NCBI RefSeq assembly: GCF_027595985.1
Contig: NC_073303.1
Location: 186,780,095 to 186,844,094 of the forward strand
DNA length: 64,000 nt
Reading direction: 5' to 3'
Source: Sorex araneus
Lineage: Eukaryota > Chordata > Mammalia > Eulipotyphla > Soricidae
Part shown: positions 21,861-33,658 of the stretch, piece by piece
How positions within the stretch are numbered: the stretch's first letter is position 1
Layout of the letters: each line of letters begins with the position of its first letter
Position numbers and translations under genes: made by a program
The notes under the pieces: model-generated
What the model was told of the DNA's origin: nothing
Seen by the model: the letters and a program-made list of their open reading frames with translations, nothing else
Database searches by the model: none

Positions 21861-21899
21861 CAGGTATCTGGCCTGAGTCCTTCTCCTTAGGCTTGACCT

Positions 21900-23205
21900 T
21901 TGCATTGAAGTGCAGACCAGGTTGGACAAGAATGAAGGGAGGGGCCCTGGGCCTCCTTATCACTAGATTCTGAATCTCCACTTGAATACAGCTAATGCAA
22001 AATGCATTAATATTTACTGGCAGGCATTTCAGGGTGTTTTTATCAAGAGATCCAAACAAAGGCAGCAGGTCATAAGGTCAAATAAGAGGAATAATTCATG
22101 AATCAACTCACCCTCTAACTTATTTTCAATTGCTAAACAATTGACCTAACCCTTAGTAAGCTCATCTTAGAAATTAGAAATACAGAGGTACACTTCACTT
22201 TTGTTGTTTTTAAAAGAGCATGTTTTAAATGTTTTAATAAAAATAATTTTCTCTTTCTTTTGAGTTTTGAACACAACTCTTTAGGTAGAATTTTTTTTAT
22301 TTTAGGTAAAGTATTTATATATTGATAGATGATAGGAGAATTTTTTTAATCTAGTGATAGATTGAGATCCAGTATTTTACTCATACACTTAACTCCAATA
22401 TATTTCCCATTTAATTTAGGACCTATAAGAATATCAGTAGATTTATAAATGAAAATAATGCAACTGCTTAACATAGCAATCACTAAGATACTCACTATAG
22501 TGACTTACTATAATTTTATAACATTCAGTAAAATAATGTATCTCAGTAATAATGGTTAATATAGCATTTAGCAGTGCACAATAAAGTGATTTTTAAGATT
22601 AGTTCTTATGATAATGTAACAAACTATATCATTCTGCTTTTTTAGATTATGTACCACATGTTGCTTAGGCTTTAATTTTATACAGATTCAGCTTTTGATA
22701 AATTTTATTTACTATGTTTAACTGACTAGTATGTAAAGAAGAGTCAAATATATGCATCAGTACAAACCTAAGGAACTTTAGTGCTCTTAGAAGTTCTGGG
22801 TATACACTAAATTTCCACATAGGCGAAAGAGATAGGATTTTGCTGTATGCAATATGATAATCTGTTGAGGAATATAATTCACAACTACTTACTCCTGTTA
22901 TAAACTGACTTCAAAGAGAGGATTAGAGAACAACAAAATAAACAGAAAATTCAATTTCACTTAATTACCCTCTTATTGGATTTTTTTTTTTTTGGTGAAT
23001 ATCAAAGCAATTTTTTTTAGTTCTTGCCAGATCCCAGTTAGCTACAGTATTCTTTTTTTATTTTTCATAATTAGTTTATAAAAAATTTAAAACTCAAAGG
23101 AACAGCAGTAGGCAGTAGATATTCCCCATATTCAGTAATTAAAAACTGAGTATCATTCTACAAATTGTAAGAATTTTGCATCCAAAAAGGTTGCCAATAT
23201 CATTT
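21900..23205. other. Unique AT-rich DNA, 1.3 kb
   Basis: Repeat-poor. 21900-22140 is less AT-rich than the rest. No gene or RNA signal that I can support. Confidence 0.45.
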
Positions 23206-23211
23206 CCTAGA

Positions 23212-23476
23212 GCACTGTCGCACTGTTGCACCATAGCACTGTCATCCCCTTGTTCATTGATTTGCTCGAGCGGGCACCAGTAATGTCTCCATTGTGAGGC
23301 TTGTTGTTACTGTTTTTGGCATATCGAGTACATTATGGATAGCGTGCCAGGCTCTGCCATGTGGGTGTGATACTCTCGGTAGCTTGCCAGGCTCTCCGAG
23401 AGGGATGGAAGAATCAAACCCAGGTTAGACACGTGTAAGGCAAAGACCCTACCCACTGTGCTATCGCTCCAGCTCC
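23212..23476 (-). mobile_element. Full-length tRNA-headed SINE, RTE-tail type
   Basis: Tail 'gcactgtcgcactgttgcac', then 'gatttgctcgagcgggcacc', 'gtctccattgtgaggcttgt', body 'ggtagcttgccaggctctcc' and head 'gtgctatcgctccagctcc'. The tail units here are GTGC(T/G)ACA-like rather than GTGACA. Confidence 0.92.
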
Positions 23477-23479
23477 TCA

Positions 23480-24340
23480 TTCCCTAATAAACATATTTAT
23501 ATTCACTTTTAAATTGTCGATTTTTTCTACTAATTTAAATTTTGTTCTATTTTTTGTTCTACTAATATAAGGTTTTTTTTAATAATGTAAACAATCTAAT
23601 GCTATATAGAAATCTGTAAAGACTAGTAGGAATAAGTGCTTAGGTTTTATCATACTGCTGTAATGCATGCCCATGAATATATATGGGCATTTATACATTC
23701 ATACCTTTTTTCTATTTGAAACTTTATTTAAACACCATGCTTTGCAAACTTGATCATAATACAGTGATTCCAGGCATTCAATATTTCAACATCAATCAAC
23801 ACCATCAGTCCTTCTCTGCACCAATGTCCCAAGTTATGCACTCATGCCAAAGCCTTCCCCCTTAATAGTCAAAAAATAATTTACTTATATTGTTTGTTAC
23901 AACATGTATCTCAAAGGTGCTACTAAAGTTATTGTTTGAGGATTTGCTGAGCTCTTAGTTGCTTGCTGACACTTCTGTGCTATTATTTTTGCTAATTGTG
24001 CTTAGTAGGTTTCTACACAACTATCCTATCTAATTTTTTGCGTACTTACTGGGTTATCAGCACTGTGAACTTTAGAGATAAAACATGAACCTAGTCTGAA
24101 GCGACTAAGGAATTACTTAGATACAAAGTCACTAATTAGGGAGTTGCCTGTATGAATTCTTTGATATAAATGATTTGTGTGATCTCAAAATAAACTCTGT
24201 AATGTGTAAAGAACCTACAGAATGTGTTTATATGGCAAAACATCCAGTGTTTATTTTTTTGCTATTCTGCTATTCCTGTTTTTTCTCTTTTTATAGTCTC
24301 ATTCATGGGCAAGTGATTTGACTTATCCTTGTGAGACAGT
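23480..24340. other. Unique AT-rich DNA
   Basis: About 0.85 kb without repeat family or coding signal, leading into the purine tract. Confidence 0.5.
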
Positions 24341-24354
24341 GGGTTATGTTTTAA

Positions 24355-25025
24355 AAGAAATAATATGAAAAGAAAGAGGAGGAAAAGAAATAGGAGGAGG
24401 AATAAGATATAAAAGAAGAAGAAGGAGAATGATACAAAGAGGAAGATGTAGGAGGAAGAGAAGGAAGGGAGGAGGAGGGGAGAAAAGATGAAGAAGAAGA
24501 AGAAGAAGAAGAAGAAGAAGAAGAAGAAGAAGAAGAAGAAGAAGAAGAAGAAGAAGAAGAAGAAGAAGAAGAAGAAGAAGAAGAAGAAGAAGAAGAAGAA
24601 GAAGAAGAAGAAGAAGAAGAAGAAGAAGAAGAAGAAGAAGAAGAAGAAGAAGAAGAAGAAGAAGAAGAAGAAGAAGAAGAAGAAGAAGAAGAAGAAGAAG
24701 AAGAAGAAGAAGAAGAAGAGGGAAGAAGAAGAAGAAGAGGGAAGAAGGAGGAGGAGAAAAGGAGGAGGAGGAGAAGGAGGAGGAGGAGGAGGAGGAGGAG
24801 GAGGAGGAGGAGGAGGAGGAGGTGGGGGAGGAGGAGGAGGAGGAGGAGGAGGTGGGGGAGGAGGAAGAGGTAGGAGAGGAGGAAGAGGAGGAAGAGGGAG
24901 GGGAAGAGAAGGAGGGAGCAGAAAAAGACAAGGAGGAGGGAGGTGGAAGAAGAGGGAGAGGAGGAGGAGAAGGAGGAGGAAGAGGAGGAGAAGGGAGGTG
25001 GAGGAAGAAGAGAAGGAGGGAGGTG
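24355..25025. repeat. Long purine tract: GAA, GGA and mixed units
   Basis: Almost all purine on the plus strand for about 670 bp. The core at 24490-24720 is about 77 uninterrupted GAA units. It is followed by GGA-rich units up to about 25025 with a few isolated T residues. 24490-24822 (333 bp) contains no pyrimidine. The polyLys, polyGlu and polyArg open frames here are artefacts of the repeat. Confidence 0.97.
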
Positions 25026-25039
25026 ATGACATTCGAGTA

Positions 25040-25640
25040 AGAGGAATATCTAAGAAGATAGTGTCTGGGTATAAAGCTTGTAGTAGAGATAATGGCTTGC
25101 ATGTGTGAGGCCCTGAGTTTCCTCTTGGAAACCTCAAATTCACACACAGAAAACCGACAAATCTCAAAATTATATTCTCACATACTCACATACTAGTGTT
25201 TTTAGAATAAGTTAATTTTTGGAGCCAAAAAATAAATTTTTTTTTTTTGACTTGAAAGCTTGAAATTTTACATTTTGATGCCGTCCTTTCAAGTGTGGTC
25301 AGTACATTATTGAGTTATGTTGACTTATTAAAAAATATACTCAGAAGTACTCATCACCAATTCTTACACATCGTTTTACAACAAAACTAACTTCTTAAAG
25401 AATTTTTATAGTACATAAATATAGAAAAATAGTTACAAGCATCAGTGACATAATTACCAAACTGTGAAATAAACATATTCCTTTAAAATAAGGCAGAAAA
25501 TAAATGTATGATTGGACCATATTCTCTGAATATAAAATTAAGTAAGTAAATTTAATAAACAGAAGAATAAGTTCATAAAATAAAACTTCTCTTTAAAATA
25601 GACTAAAATAAAAAATTTAATTAAATTCAACATTAACTTT
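25040..25640. other. Unique AT-rich DNA
   Basis: About 0.6 kb, no gene or repeat family recognised. A short SINE-like 'gcttgcatgtgtgaggccct' at about 25095 is too small to call. Confidence 0.45.
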
Positions 25641-25645
25641 TTGTT

Positions 25646-25838
25646 ACACAGAAGGTAGAACATTTGCCTTGCACACAGGCCAGCTACCGAGAGTATTCTT
25701 CCCACATGGCAGAGCCTGGCAAGCTACCGTGGCATATTCGATATGCCAAAAACAGTAACAACAAATCTCACAAAGGAGATGTTACTGGTGCCCGCTTGTG
25801 CAAATCGATGAGCAATGGGATGACAGTGATACAGTGAT
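25646..25838 (+). mobile_element. tRNA-headed SINE, RTE-tail type (internal deletion)
   Basis: The head remnant 'gtagaacatttgccttgcac' jumps directly to 'ggccagctaccgagagtatt'; the B-box and the 'ctcggagagcccggc' segment are lost. The rest is intact through 'gggatgacagtgatacagtg'. Confidence 0.88.
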
Positions 25839-25899
25839 TAAATTTTTGTTAAAATAGTTGTATATTTTAGTAGAATACAAATATTAAAGATAGAAATCT

Positions 25900-26077
25900 G
25901 GGGCTGGAAGGATAGTATAGCGGGTAGGGCCTTTGCCTTGCATGCGGCCAACCCGGGTTCAATTCCCAGCGTACCATATGGTCCCACGAGCACTGTCAGG
26001 AGTGATTCCTGAGTGCAGATCCAGGAGTCAGTTCTGAGCATCGTTGGGTGTGACACAAAAAGCCAGAAAAAAAAGAA
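25900..26077 (+). mobile_element. Full-length tRNA-headed SINE, A-tail type
   Basis: Head 'ggggctggaaggatagtata', B-box 'gggttcaattcccagc', body 'gagcactgtcaggagtgatt', end 'tgggtgtgacacaaaaag' and A-rich tail. Confidence 0.93.
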
Positions 26078-26079
26078 AT

Positions 26080-26550
26080 TATATATTTAATAGTATAATT
26101 TCTAAAGGCTTATCAGGCTTTATCATTTCAGATTCTCAAATTTCACCTAATGAATTGAAATATATGTCTATTTTAAGTAATAAATTTTTATTTTATTCAT
26201 TCCTTGGATATCAATTTATTAATAATCCTGTCCATACTGAGGAGCAATATTACAATTTAATATAACAGCTATAAATTTTAATTAAACATTTAAAAGCTGA
26301 ATTTCAAAGTAAATTAAGTTTGGGATATGCTTTACTCTGACTATTAACAAGTATTCAAACATGCAGAAAATAATTTACTGCAGTAATTTACCAAAATTTA
26401 TTACAAATTCAAAACTCCAGTTCTACTGAATTAACCAGATTAGCCCCAAAATGAAATTACTCATGCTAGATCCAATGTTAGCAAACTGAGACTTAAATAA
26501 ATGTCTAGCTGATTTTCCCAATTTTACTGAAAAAGAAAACCAGTATTTTG
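26080..26550. other. Unique AT-rich DNA
   Basis: About 0.47 kb with nothing recognised. Confidence 0.5.
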
Positions 26551-26551
26551 T

Positions 26552-26705
26552 TTTGTTTTATTCCTTTGGAAGACCACACCAAGTGATGCCCAGCAAGATT
26601 TACTCCTAGCTTTGTGCTCCGGAATCATTGTCCAGAAGACCCCATGCAGGGCCAGTGATCAGACTGGTCAGCGATGTTCAAGATAATCACCCTACCTGCT
26701 ATTGT
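26552..26705 (-). mobile_element. Old tRNA-headed SINE, A-tail type
   Basis: 'gaccacaccaagtgatgccc', 'tactcctagctttgtgctcc' and 'aatcaccctacctgct' in reversed SINE order; strongly diverged. Confidence 0.65.
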
Positions 26706-26709
26706 AAGT

Positions 26710-28510
26710 GCATTTCTTCTTACACAGGCTACCTAGCCCTACACAAGTCCTCTGATACATAACCTTTAAGTAACCCTGCTTAAAGACAAAAGAAATCAAA
26801 AATGGCTTTCTTTGCCCTGCATTTATCCTAAACAAAATGATGCTCTTATACAATTCTTCAAAACTCCTTACTGTCTGTTAGATGGATATTTCCCAAAATT
26901 CGAACTTTTGTTGAAGTTACAAAGATCTTTAAAATGTATTTAGTTAAATTGCATTTTTGAGAATGTCCTTTGAGAGTGGATGGGATCCATTATAGGCATT
27001 TTCTATACTGATGTACAGATAAAAGAAACATGGGAATAAAAAGTAAAAGCATTACTTTTATTTAAGGAATAATTGCAAGGAATTATTTTGCTTTTTCACT
27101 CTGTATGTGTTATTTATATGCTTTGTATATGCATATCAGATATGATTTATTTGATATTAGAATACATTGAAATATAAAAGATCAAGTGTGTCTACTGGTA
27201 TATTATTAAAGGAGGCATTGCCATTATTTCTTTAAAAAAGGAAGACATGTAAAAAATGTACTACGCTAGCATGCAAAATACTGGAATTCAGTTCCATTTT
27301 CTGACGTATGTGTGGTTAGATTTCTTATGACTGATTCTTAGTACTCTGAACCACTGAACTGGAAAGAATAATGGCATCCAAACTAGTACAGGTGGAAAGA
27401 ATTTTGACTTAAGGAGATTTATAAATTTATATTGCTTCATTTTTTCCTGCCTCAGGGAGGGAGAAGTTAACTATTTTGAGTAACAGTTTAAATTGTTTAT
27501 AATGTATAACTGTGGATTGCAAACAGGTAATTCTGCATATTTTGACAGGAAAAATATTATTCTTACCATGTTCGTATACCAAGTTATATAAGAATCTGAT
27601 GAATTTCACTGTGGGTTAATTTTGCTCTGCATTTATTTGACTAAACCTTTATAACTAAAAATTATGATAAAATGAATGTATGATATGAGGGTAGGATACT
27701 GCTTATGAAATATTTATTGTCATTTAAAAAATCATTATCCTAATTTTCCTTGGAGTTTTTAATAGCTGAGTAGGTAAAAATATTTGAGGAGCAAATATAT
27801 TGATTATACTGATGTCTGTGTGTATATATAAATGTATAAAGAATTTAAAACAAGTAAATGAGAAATTATATTATTAAAATAAAGATGAAATAAATAGTCC
27901 CAATGTAATGCATACAACATTCCTTATATCAACATTCTTAAAAATAACAGAAATAGTCATCAGAAAATCAGTTTTCTTCATATCAGGCATTATATTGATA
28001 ACATTTCAGTAATATCAATGTGCTGAAATAATGTTCTAAGATGAAATCCTGAATACGAATTCAAGCCAATTAAAAAGTCACTAACCTTTTGATAATAGAA
28101 AATGTGTTTTATGTTTATCTGATATTTTTCTGAAGAACACAAAAATAAAAAATCCCTGAATGAATCCTTTTGAAAAATGAAATTAGACCAAAGGTTGCAA
28201 AAAATAATTTCACTATCTAAAGGGCTAATTCGAATACATTGCTGCAGCTTGTATTTTAAGCTTTCTCTTTTGATGGATTGAAGATTCACTTTTGATATTA
28301 AGAAAAAATATTGCTCAGAGCAGCACATGCAAGTATTATCACAGCTAACATAGAAACAATAAAAATCATTTCCTTTATAATTTTACTTCATTAAGATGAT
28401 TTATTTCATTCATGCTTTTCTTCCAATTTACTTTGATTCTATAAAGATGAGAAATCAGTTTTAGAACATAAAAGACTCATGAAAATATGTTAATACATTA
28501 AAATATAGAA
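26710..28510. other. Unique AT-rich DNA, 1.8 kb
   Basis: Repeat-poor. The longest open frame (112 codons, minus strand, 27990-28328) has no domain I recognise and a composition like the flanking noncoding DNA, so it is not called as a gene. Confidence 0.45.
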
Positions 28511-28515
28511 ATAGA

Positions 28516-28691
28516 GGGGCCCGAGTGACAGTACAGAGGGTAGGGCATTTGCCTTGCATGTGGCCGACCCGGGTTCAATCCCCAGCTTTCTATATGTTTC
28601 CCAAAGCACCACCAGGAGTAATTCCTGAGAGCAGAGCACCAGGAGTAACCCCTGAGCATCGCTGGGTGTGACCCCAAAAGAAAAAAAACAG
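28516..28691 (+). mobile_element. Full-length tRNA-headed SINE, A-tail type
   Basis: Head 'ggggcccgagtgacagtaca', B-box 'gggttcaatccccagc', duplicated 'aggagtaa' body blocks, end 'cgctgggtgtgaccccaaaa' and A tail. Confidence 0.93.
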
Positions 28692-28699
28692 CAACTAAA

Positions 28700-30480
28700 T
28701 TATTCTATTTTTTTTAATCAGTCATGCTTGAACCTTGTAGAAAGAATTCCTACCATGACCTCCTTCATCTGAAAGGACACAGATCAGTCCTTATTGAAAT
28801 GTAGAGTCTTCTGTTTTTCTGGCATGGATGACCCTTCAATTCCTGATGGTTCCCTTGTACTCTGAATATGTATGCCCATTTGTCTGCTTCTCAGAGCAGA
28901 TTTTTACCTTTATCATTCACCAGCCATTGGAGGAGGACTGAGACCTCTCAGATGATTGATTCATTACAATCTTATAGGAGCATTTTTGGTGGACCTCTTC
29001 CATCACAGTATCTGGAACCAGATAAGTTTCTCTGGCTCTTCCCTTTCCACATATTTCTGAAGCAGTCTTGAAAAACAAAACCATGAATTTAGCTATTCCC
29101 AAGAAGAAATCTGTTACCCAATATAAACTCCAAAAGAGACTGACACTGGCTGTCCAACACTTGTGCATTAGAGATGTAAAGCATCTTGTCTCTGTCTGCC
29201 TCAATGTACGTTTATTAAATATTACTTCAATGAAATAAAATAATCTTCATGAAGTAAAATTATAAAGCAAATGATTTCCATTGATTCTGTGTTGGCTGTG
29301 TTAATACTTGCCAATGCAGATTTTCCTTTTCTTTTGAATTAAAATGACACTTAATTCAGGAAATAAATATTATTCCATAAAGGGAAAGTTAGAGTTGGCA
29401 TAGATTATTACTGCTAGTATTGTGCAGTTACTGTCTTTACTGTGCTAAAGTGTCAGAAAGGGAAACTCCATAGCTACACATGAAAAATATGTTAATGCAT
29501 TAAAATATAGTTTTTTCTGTCCTTCATAGGACAAACCTTCCTATGAAGGACAGAAGGTTTGGTCTCCTTATGCCATTTCTAGGACCTCACACATTAGAAA
29601 GCTATGATGACAAGATATAGCGACTTTCAAAACAATTATTATTTTTGTGAATTTATAAATTGACAAGCAGAAAAGATAAAAGCAAACAATGTACTTAAGA
29701 CATGGTTCCATTTTTCAGAAAATGCACCTGAAGTGGAACAAACTTACAAGTAGAACTAATTCTGGAGACCTAGCCTAATCAAAACAGAGTGATTGTGCTT
29801 AGCAATTGTGTTTCAATGTCATGTACTTCAAAGTTTCTGAGAGAGAATAGATTTTAAGTGTCCCCTCCCCCCCAACACACACGTACACACAGAACGTATT
29901 TACATAGCATGGTGCTGTTAGCTAATGTCATGGTGGTAATTATATTGAAATATCCGAATGTGCCATAGCAACATACTGACCACTTCATGTCAATTTACAT
30001 GTCATTTTGTCATTTTATCCCAGTTCAAAACAGGATATATCAGTAGGAAAGTTGGCCCAGAGCATTTTTAACAAAGCATAAAATTTATTTCAAATTTTGA
30101 AACTTAAGGTGAATTATAGAGTATACGAGTATCACCATCTTACAAGAAGAGATTTTCATAGAAATGTGTAAAGAGCAAAAATGGGAGTGAAAGAATGGAG
30201 GTTGTGCAGATCACGAAAAGAACACAATTTGCCAATGTAATATTAACCAGGATATTTGGGAAAATTAGTGTGTCCTTATGAAATTTGCATAATGAATATT
30301 AGGCACAGGGTATCTTGTAGTTGGCAGGTGAAAAACCATGAATTCAGAAACTTTTTTCTGGATGGCATTTCATCTGTGAGTGGAGCCAAACAGAGTTGTA
30401 CCAGGTTCTTGTACTACTTGGTGATTCTGAAAAAATTCTGGTATTTGATCAGTCTTCATTACATAATGCTCATTAGAGCA
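28700..30480. other. Unique DNA, 1.8 kb, with a perfect hairpin
   Basis: No gene recognised. It contains an exact inverted repeat at 29517-29553 and a second copy (29479-29510) of a short segment found at 28478-28508. The 28720-29215 part is less AT-rich but lacks coding evidence. Confidence 0.45.
29517..29553. repeat. Perfect inverted repeat, 14 bp arms
   Basis: Left arm 'ctgtccttcatagg' at 29517-29530, 9 bp loop, exact reverse complement at 29540-29553. The loop 'aaacctt' can also pair with 'aaggttt' at 29554-29560, giving an alternative stem. Confidence 0.9.
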
Positions 30481-30489
30481 CTCTTGAAT

Positions 30490-30600
30490 TTTCTTACATA
30501 CTATAATATATTACATATATTCATATATATACATATATACATATACATATATAATATAATATATTACATATATTCTATACTATGCAGCATAGTATTTAAT
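30490..30600. repeat. TATACA/TA-rich low-complexity patch
   Basis: Irregular alternation of 'catatata', 'tatacata' and similar units. Confidence 0.75.
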
Positions 30601-30636
30601 TTTTGATACTTAGAAATGTATTTTTCATTTTATTTC

Positions 30637-30793
30637 TTTTTGACCACAGCCCATGGTGCCCAGAGGTTACTCCTGGCTCTGTGCCCAGAGTTCTCTCCTG
30701 GGGGTGTTTAGGGAACCATTAAGTACTGTGGATTGAACACTGCCTCATGCAAGCAGACTGCGGAGTCAATTTACTGGGCTATCTTTATGGCCA
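30637..30793 (-). mobile_element. tRNA-headed SINE, A-tail type (diverged)
   Basis: 'tttttgaccacagcccatgg', 'ggttactcctggctctgtgc' and 'gggctatctttatggcc' in reversed order. Confidence 0.75.
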
Positions 30794-32497
30794 AATATAT
30801 ATGTAATATGTGTATAAATATACATATTAGAGAGATATATTTGCATAAGTATATATTATATTTATACAGTTACCTGGGTTGAGAACTTAACATGAGAAAC
30901 GTTTTGGCGCTAGAACTGCAAGGAGCAAGAGAGCAGTGTGAATGCCTTCAAGAGTGTTGAAGAAGTTTTTAAGAGGATGAAGAACCTCCGGCTCCAGGCA
31001 CATCTTTTCGACTCCACTGTTCTTCCTGCACTAGCAAACGCCTCAGAGACACCTTACAAAAACAGGACGAGAACACTATTCGGGTCTCCCAAAGAGGAAC
31101 CAGATGAGCTATGCTTGGAGTATCACATTTCACTCAAGTGAGAGAAGGATTCCGGAGTTCTGACTGCCATCCATGATTGAGAATCAGGGACGCTGTCTCG
31201 TTTGCAAAGCCGTCAAAAATCAGACGGGCCCACATAGACAGCTTGACTTCACGACTCAAGACCTTAGAAAAGGACCAGAGAAAGGAACCCAAACCAGATC
31301 GAAGGAAAGAAATAATAAAAATTTGAGCAGAAATTAATGACATGGAAACCAAAAAGACAATCCGGAAGATCAATGAAACAAAGAGCTGGTTCTTCGAGAA
31401 AATAAATAAGATTGATAAACCACTAGCAAGACTCACAAAGAAAGAAAGAGAGAGAACCCCAATAAATCAAATCAGAAATGAAAAGGGGGACATCATAACA
31501 GAAACCAGTGAGATTCAAAAGATCATTAGAGACTACTTCGAAAGTCTATATGCCACAAAACAGGAGAACCTAAAGGAAATGGATGGATTCCTCGATTCCT
31601 ACAATCTCCCAAGACTGAACAAAGAAGACTTGGAATACCTGAATAGACCCATCGATGTTAAGGAAATTGAAACTGTAATCAAAAACCTCCCCAAAAACAA
31701 AAGCCCAGGCCCAGATGGTTTCACTGGCGAATTCTTCCAAACATTTAAAGAAGACCTGTTGCCTGTTTTCCTCAAACTTTCCAGGAAATTGAAAAAACAG
31801 GAAATCTCCCAAACAGTTTCTATGAAGCACACATCTCCCTAATACCAAAAGCAAACAAAGACACCACTAAGAAAGACAATTACAGACCAATATCCCTGAT
31901 GAACACTGATGTGAAGATCCTCAACAAAATACTAGCAAATAGGATCCAACAACTCATCAAAAAGATCATACATCACGACCAAGTGGGATTCATCCCGGGG
32001 ATGCAAGGATGGTTTAACATTCGGAAATCAATCAACATAATCCACCACATCAACAAAAGTAAAGATAAAAACCATATGATCATATCAATAGATGCAGAGA
32101 AAGCATTTGACAAGATCCAACATCCTTTCATGATGAAAACCCTCGCCAAAATGGGGTTTGGAGGAACTTTCCTCAAGATAGTCGAAGCCATCTATCACAA
32201 GCCTACGGCAAGCATTATCCTCAACGGGGAAAAACTAAGGGCCTTTCCTCTGAGATCGGGCACAAGACAAGGATGCCCACTCTCACCACTCCTCTTCAAT
32301 ATAGTACTGGAAGTACTTGCGATAGCTATTAGACAAGAAAAAGAGATTAAGGGCATCCAGATAAGAAAGGAAAAAATCAAACTCTCACTATTTGCAGATG
32401 ATATGATACTATATCTAGAGAAGCCTAAAGCCTCTACTAAGAAACTCTTAGAAACAATAGACTTATACAGTAAAGTTGCAGGCTACAAAATCAATAC

Positions 32498-33658
32498 TGT
32501 TGGATATCATTGGTTTGTCCTTTCCCCCTTGCCACTAGGAGCTTAGGTTTATCAGTCACACCCATCAAAGTGCTCCCGAGTCACTCCCATTCCTTTGTTT
32601 ATCTGTAACCAATTCTACCAGTTTATCTGCTCTTCCCTTAATCAAACTCTGTTAATTGGTAAGGTCAGAACTTCCTAGGACACTGAATATTATAACATTG
32701 CCTTTCTCTCCTCTTTATGCCTTTTGAATAATTTACTTTAAAGCTATGTCTTTTTTGTATAGACACAAGAAGACAATATTATGTTTTTATAACTTAAGAC
32801 TTAATTGGCCTCGATATTCCCTCCTGGGCATCTCCTTTCTCCACTTAAGCCTCAGTTGCCCTCAGTTCCTAGCACCCCAAAGTAGGGTCCCCGACGTGGG
32901 ACGGGAAGGATCCAGGGCAAGCGGTGAGTTATGTGCTACCCTGGCATCGAGATGGGCCTGGCCAAAGTGCCTAATTCTTAACTATAAGTTAAGAGCTTGA
33001 TCATAGACAAATGCTGTCATGATCCAATAGTAATTATGAGACTGGGACCCTCCAGGGATAGGAAAGACTGATCTGGCCTGAGCACTGTAGTCTGAGATTG
33101 AGATGGCCCCAGGAGAGCGATTCTATAAGCTTTAATGCATCTCTTATTGTGTCTATATAAAATAATTAATATTATGAATTCTTATATGTTTGCTGGCTGA
33201 GGAGAAGAGAAACACATTCATGGGACTCTGCCCTTGGGTGGATCCTCCTGCTGAAAGAGAATTAAGTCCTAGGAGAAGCATCCCCTGAGGGAAAAGAACC
33301 TTACCCTATTGCTGACCACACCTATGTGTATGCCCCAACCCCCTCATGCGGTGGAGATTTAACTAGGCTGTAAGAGTGGGTTGGGGGCCAGATCCAGATC
33401 CACAGGGGCCAGATCCACAGGCCAGATCCACGGGGGCAGATCCACGGGGGCCAGATCCACTGATCGAGAGAGAGACCGAGAGCCGGGAGAGAGGCAGAGA
33501 GAGAGAGAATGAAGTAGGATGGGGGAGAAAGAAGCAGGAGGAGAATCAGAGGAGAATGGAGATGGACATGAAATAAACCGATCGAGCAGCCAGTTTGGCC
33601 TTCTTCCTTCCTTCGCCTGCCTCGCCGCCTGCGCGCCCTTTCTTTTTATTTTTACACA
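32498..33658 (+). mobile_element. Solo LTR, about 1.16 kb, inside L1 ORF2
   Basis: It begins 'tgttggatat' and ends 'tttttacaca'. The 5 bp repeat 'aatac' lies at 32493-32497 and 33659-33663 (6 bp if one mismatch is allowed). An AATAAA lies at 33572-33577, followed by 'ccttcttccttccttcgcct', closely resembling the same region of the LTR at 8567-9148 although the two differ in length. A GA-rich region precedes the poly-A signal, and a short 'ggggccagatccac' minisatellite lies at 33385-33463. No retroviral genes remain. Confidence 0.88.
33385..33463 (+). repeat. Minisatellite inside the LTR
   Basis: Four to five imperfect units of 'ggggccagatccac' of variable spacing. Not seen in the related LTR at 8567-9148. 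Confidence 0.85.

Noticed and set aside
24262-25167. Long open frames (up to 301 codons) across the GAA/GGA tract, giving poly-Lys, poly-Glu, poly-Leu, poly-Phe or poly-Pro proteins
   Set aside because: A pure trinucleotide repeat is open in most frames by composition alone. There is no non-repeat coding sequence or start context.
27990-28328. 112-codon minus-strand open frame as a gene
   Set aside because: AT-rich, no recognisable domain or homology to known protein motifs, and no supporting signals.
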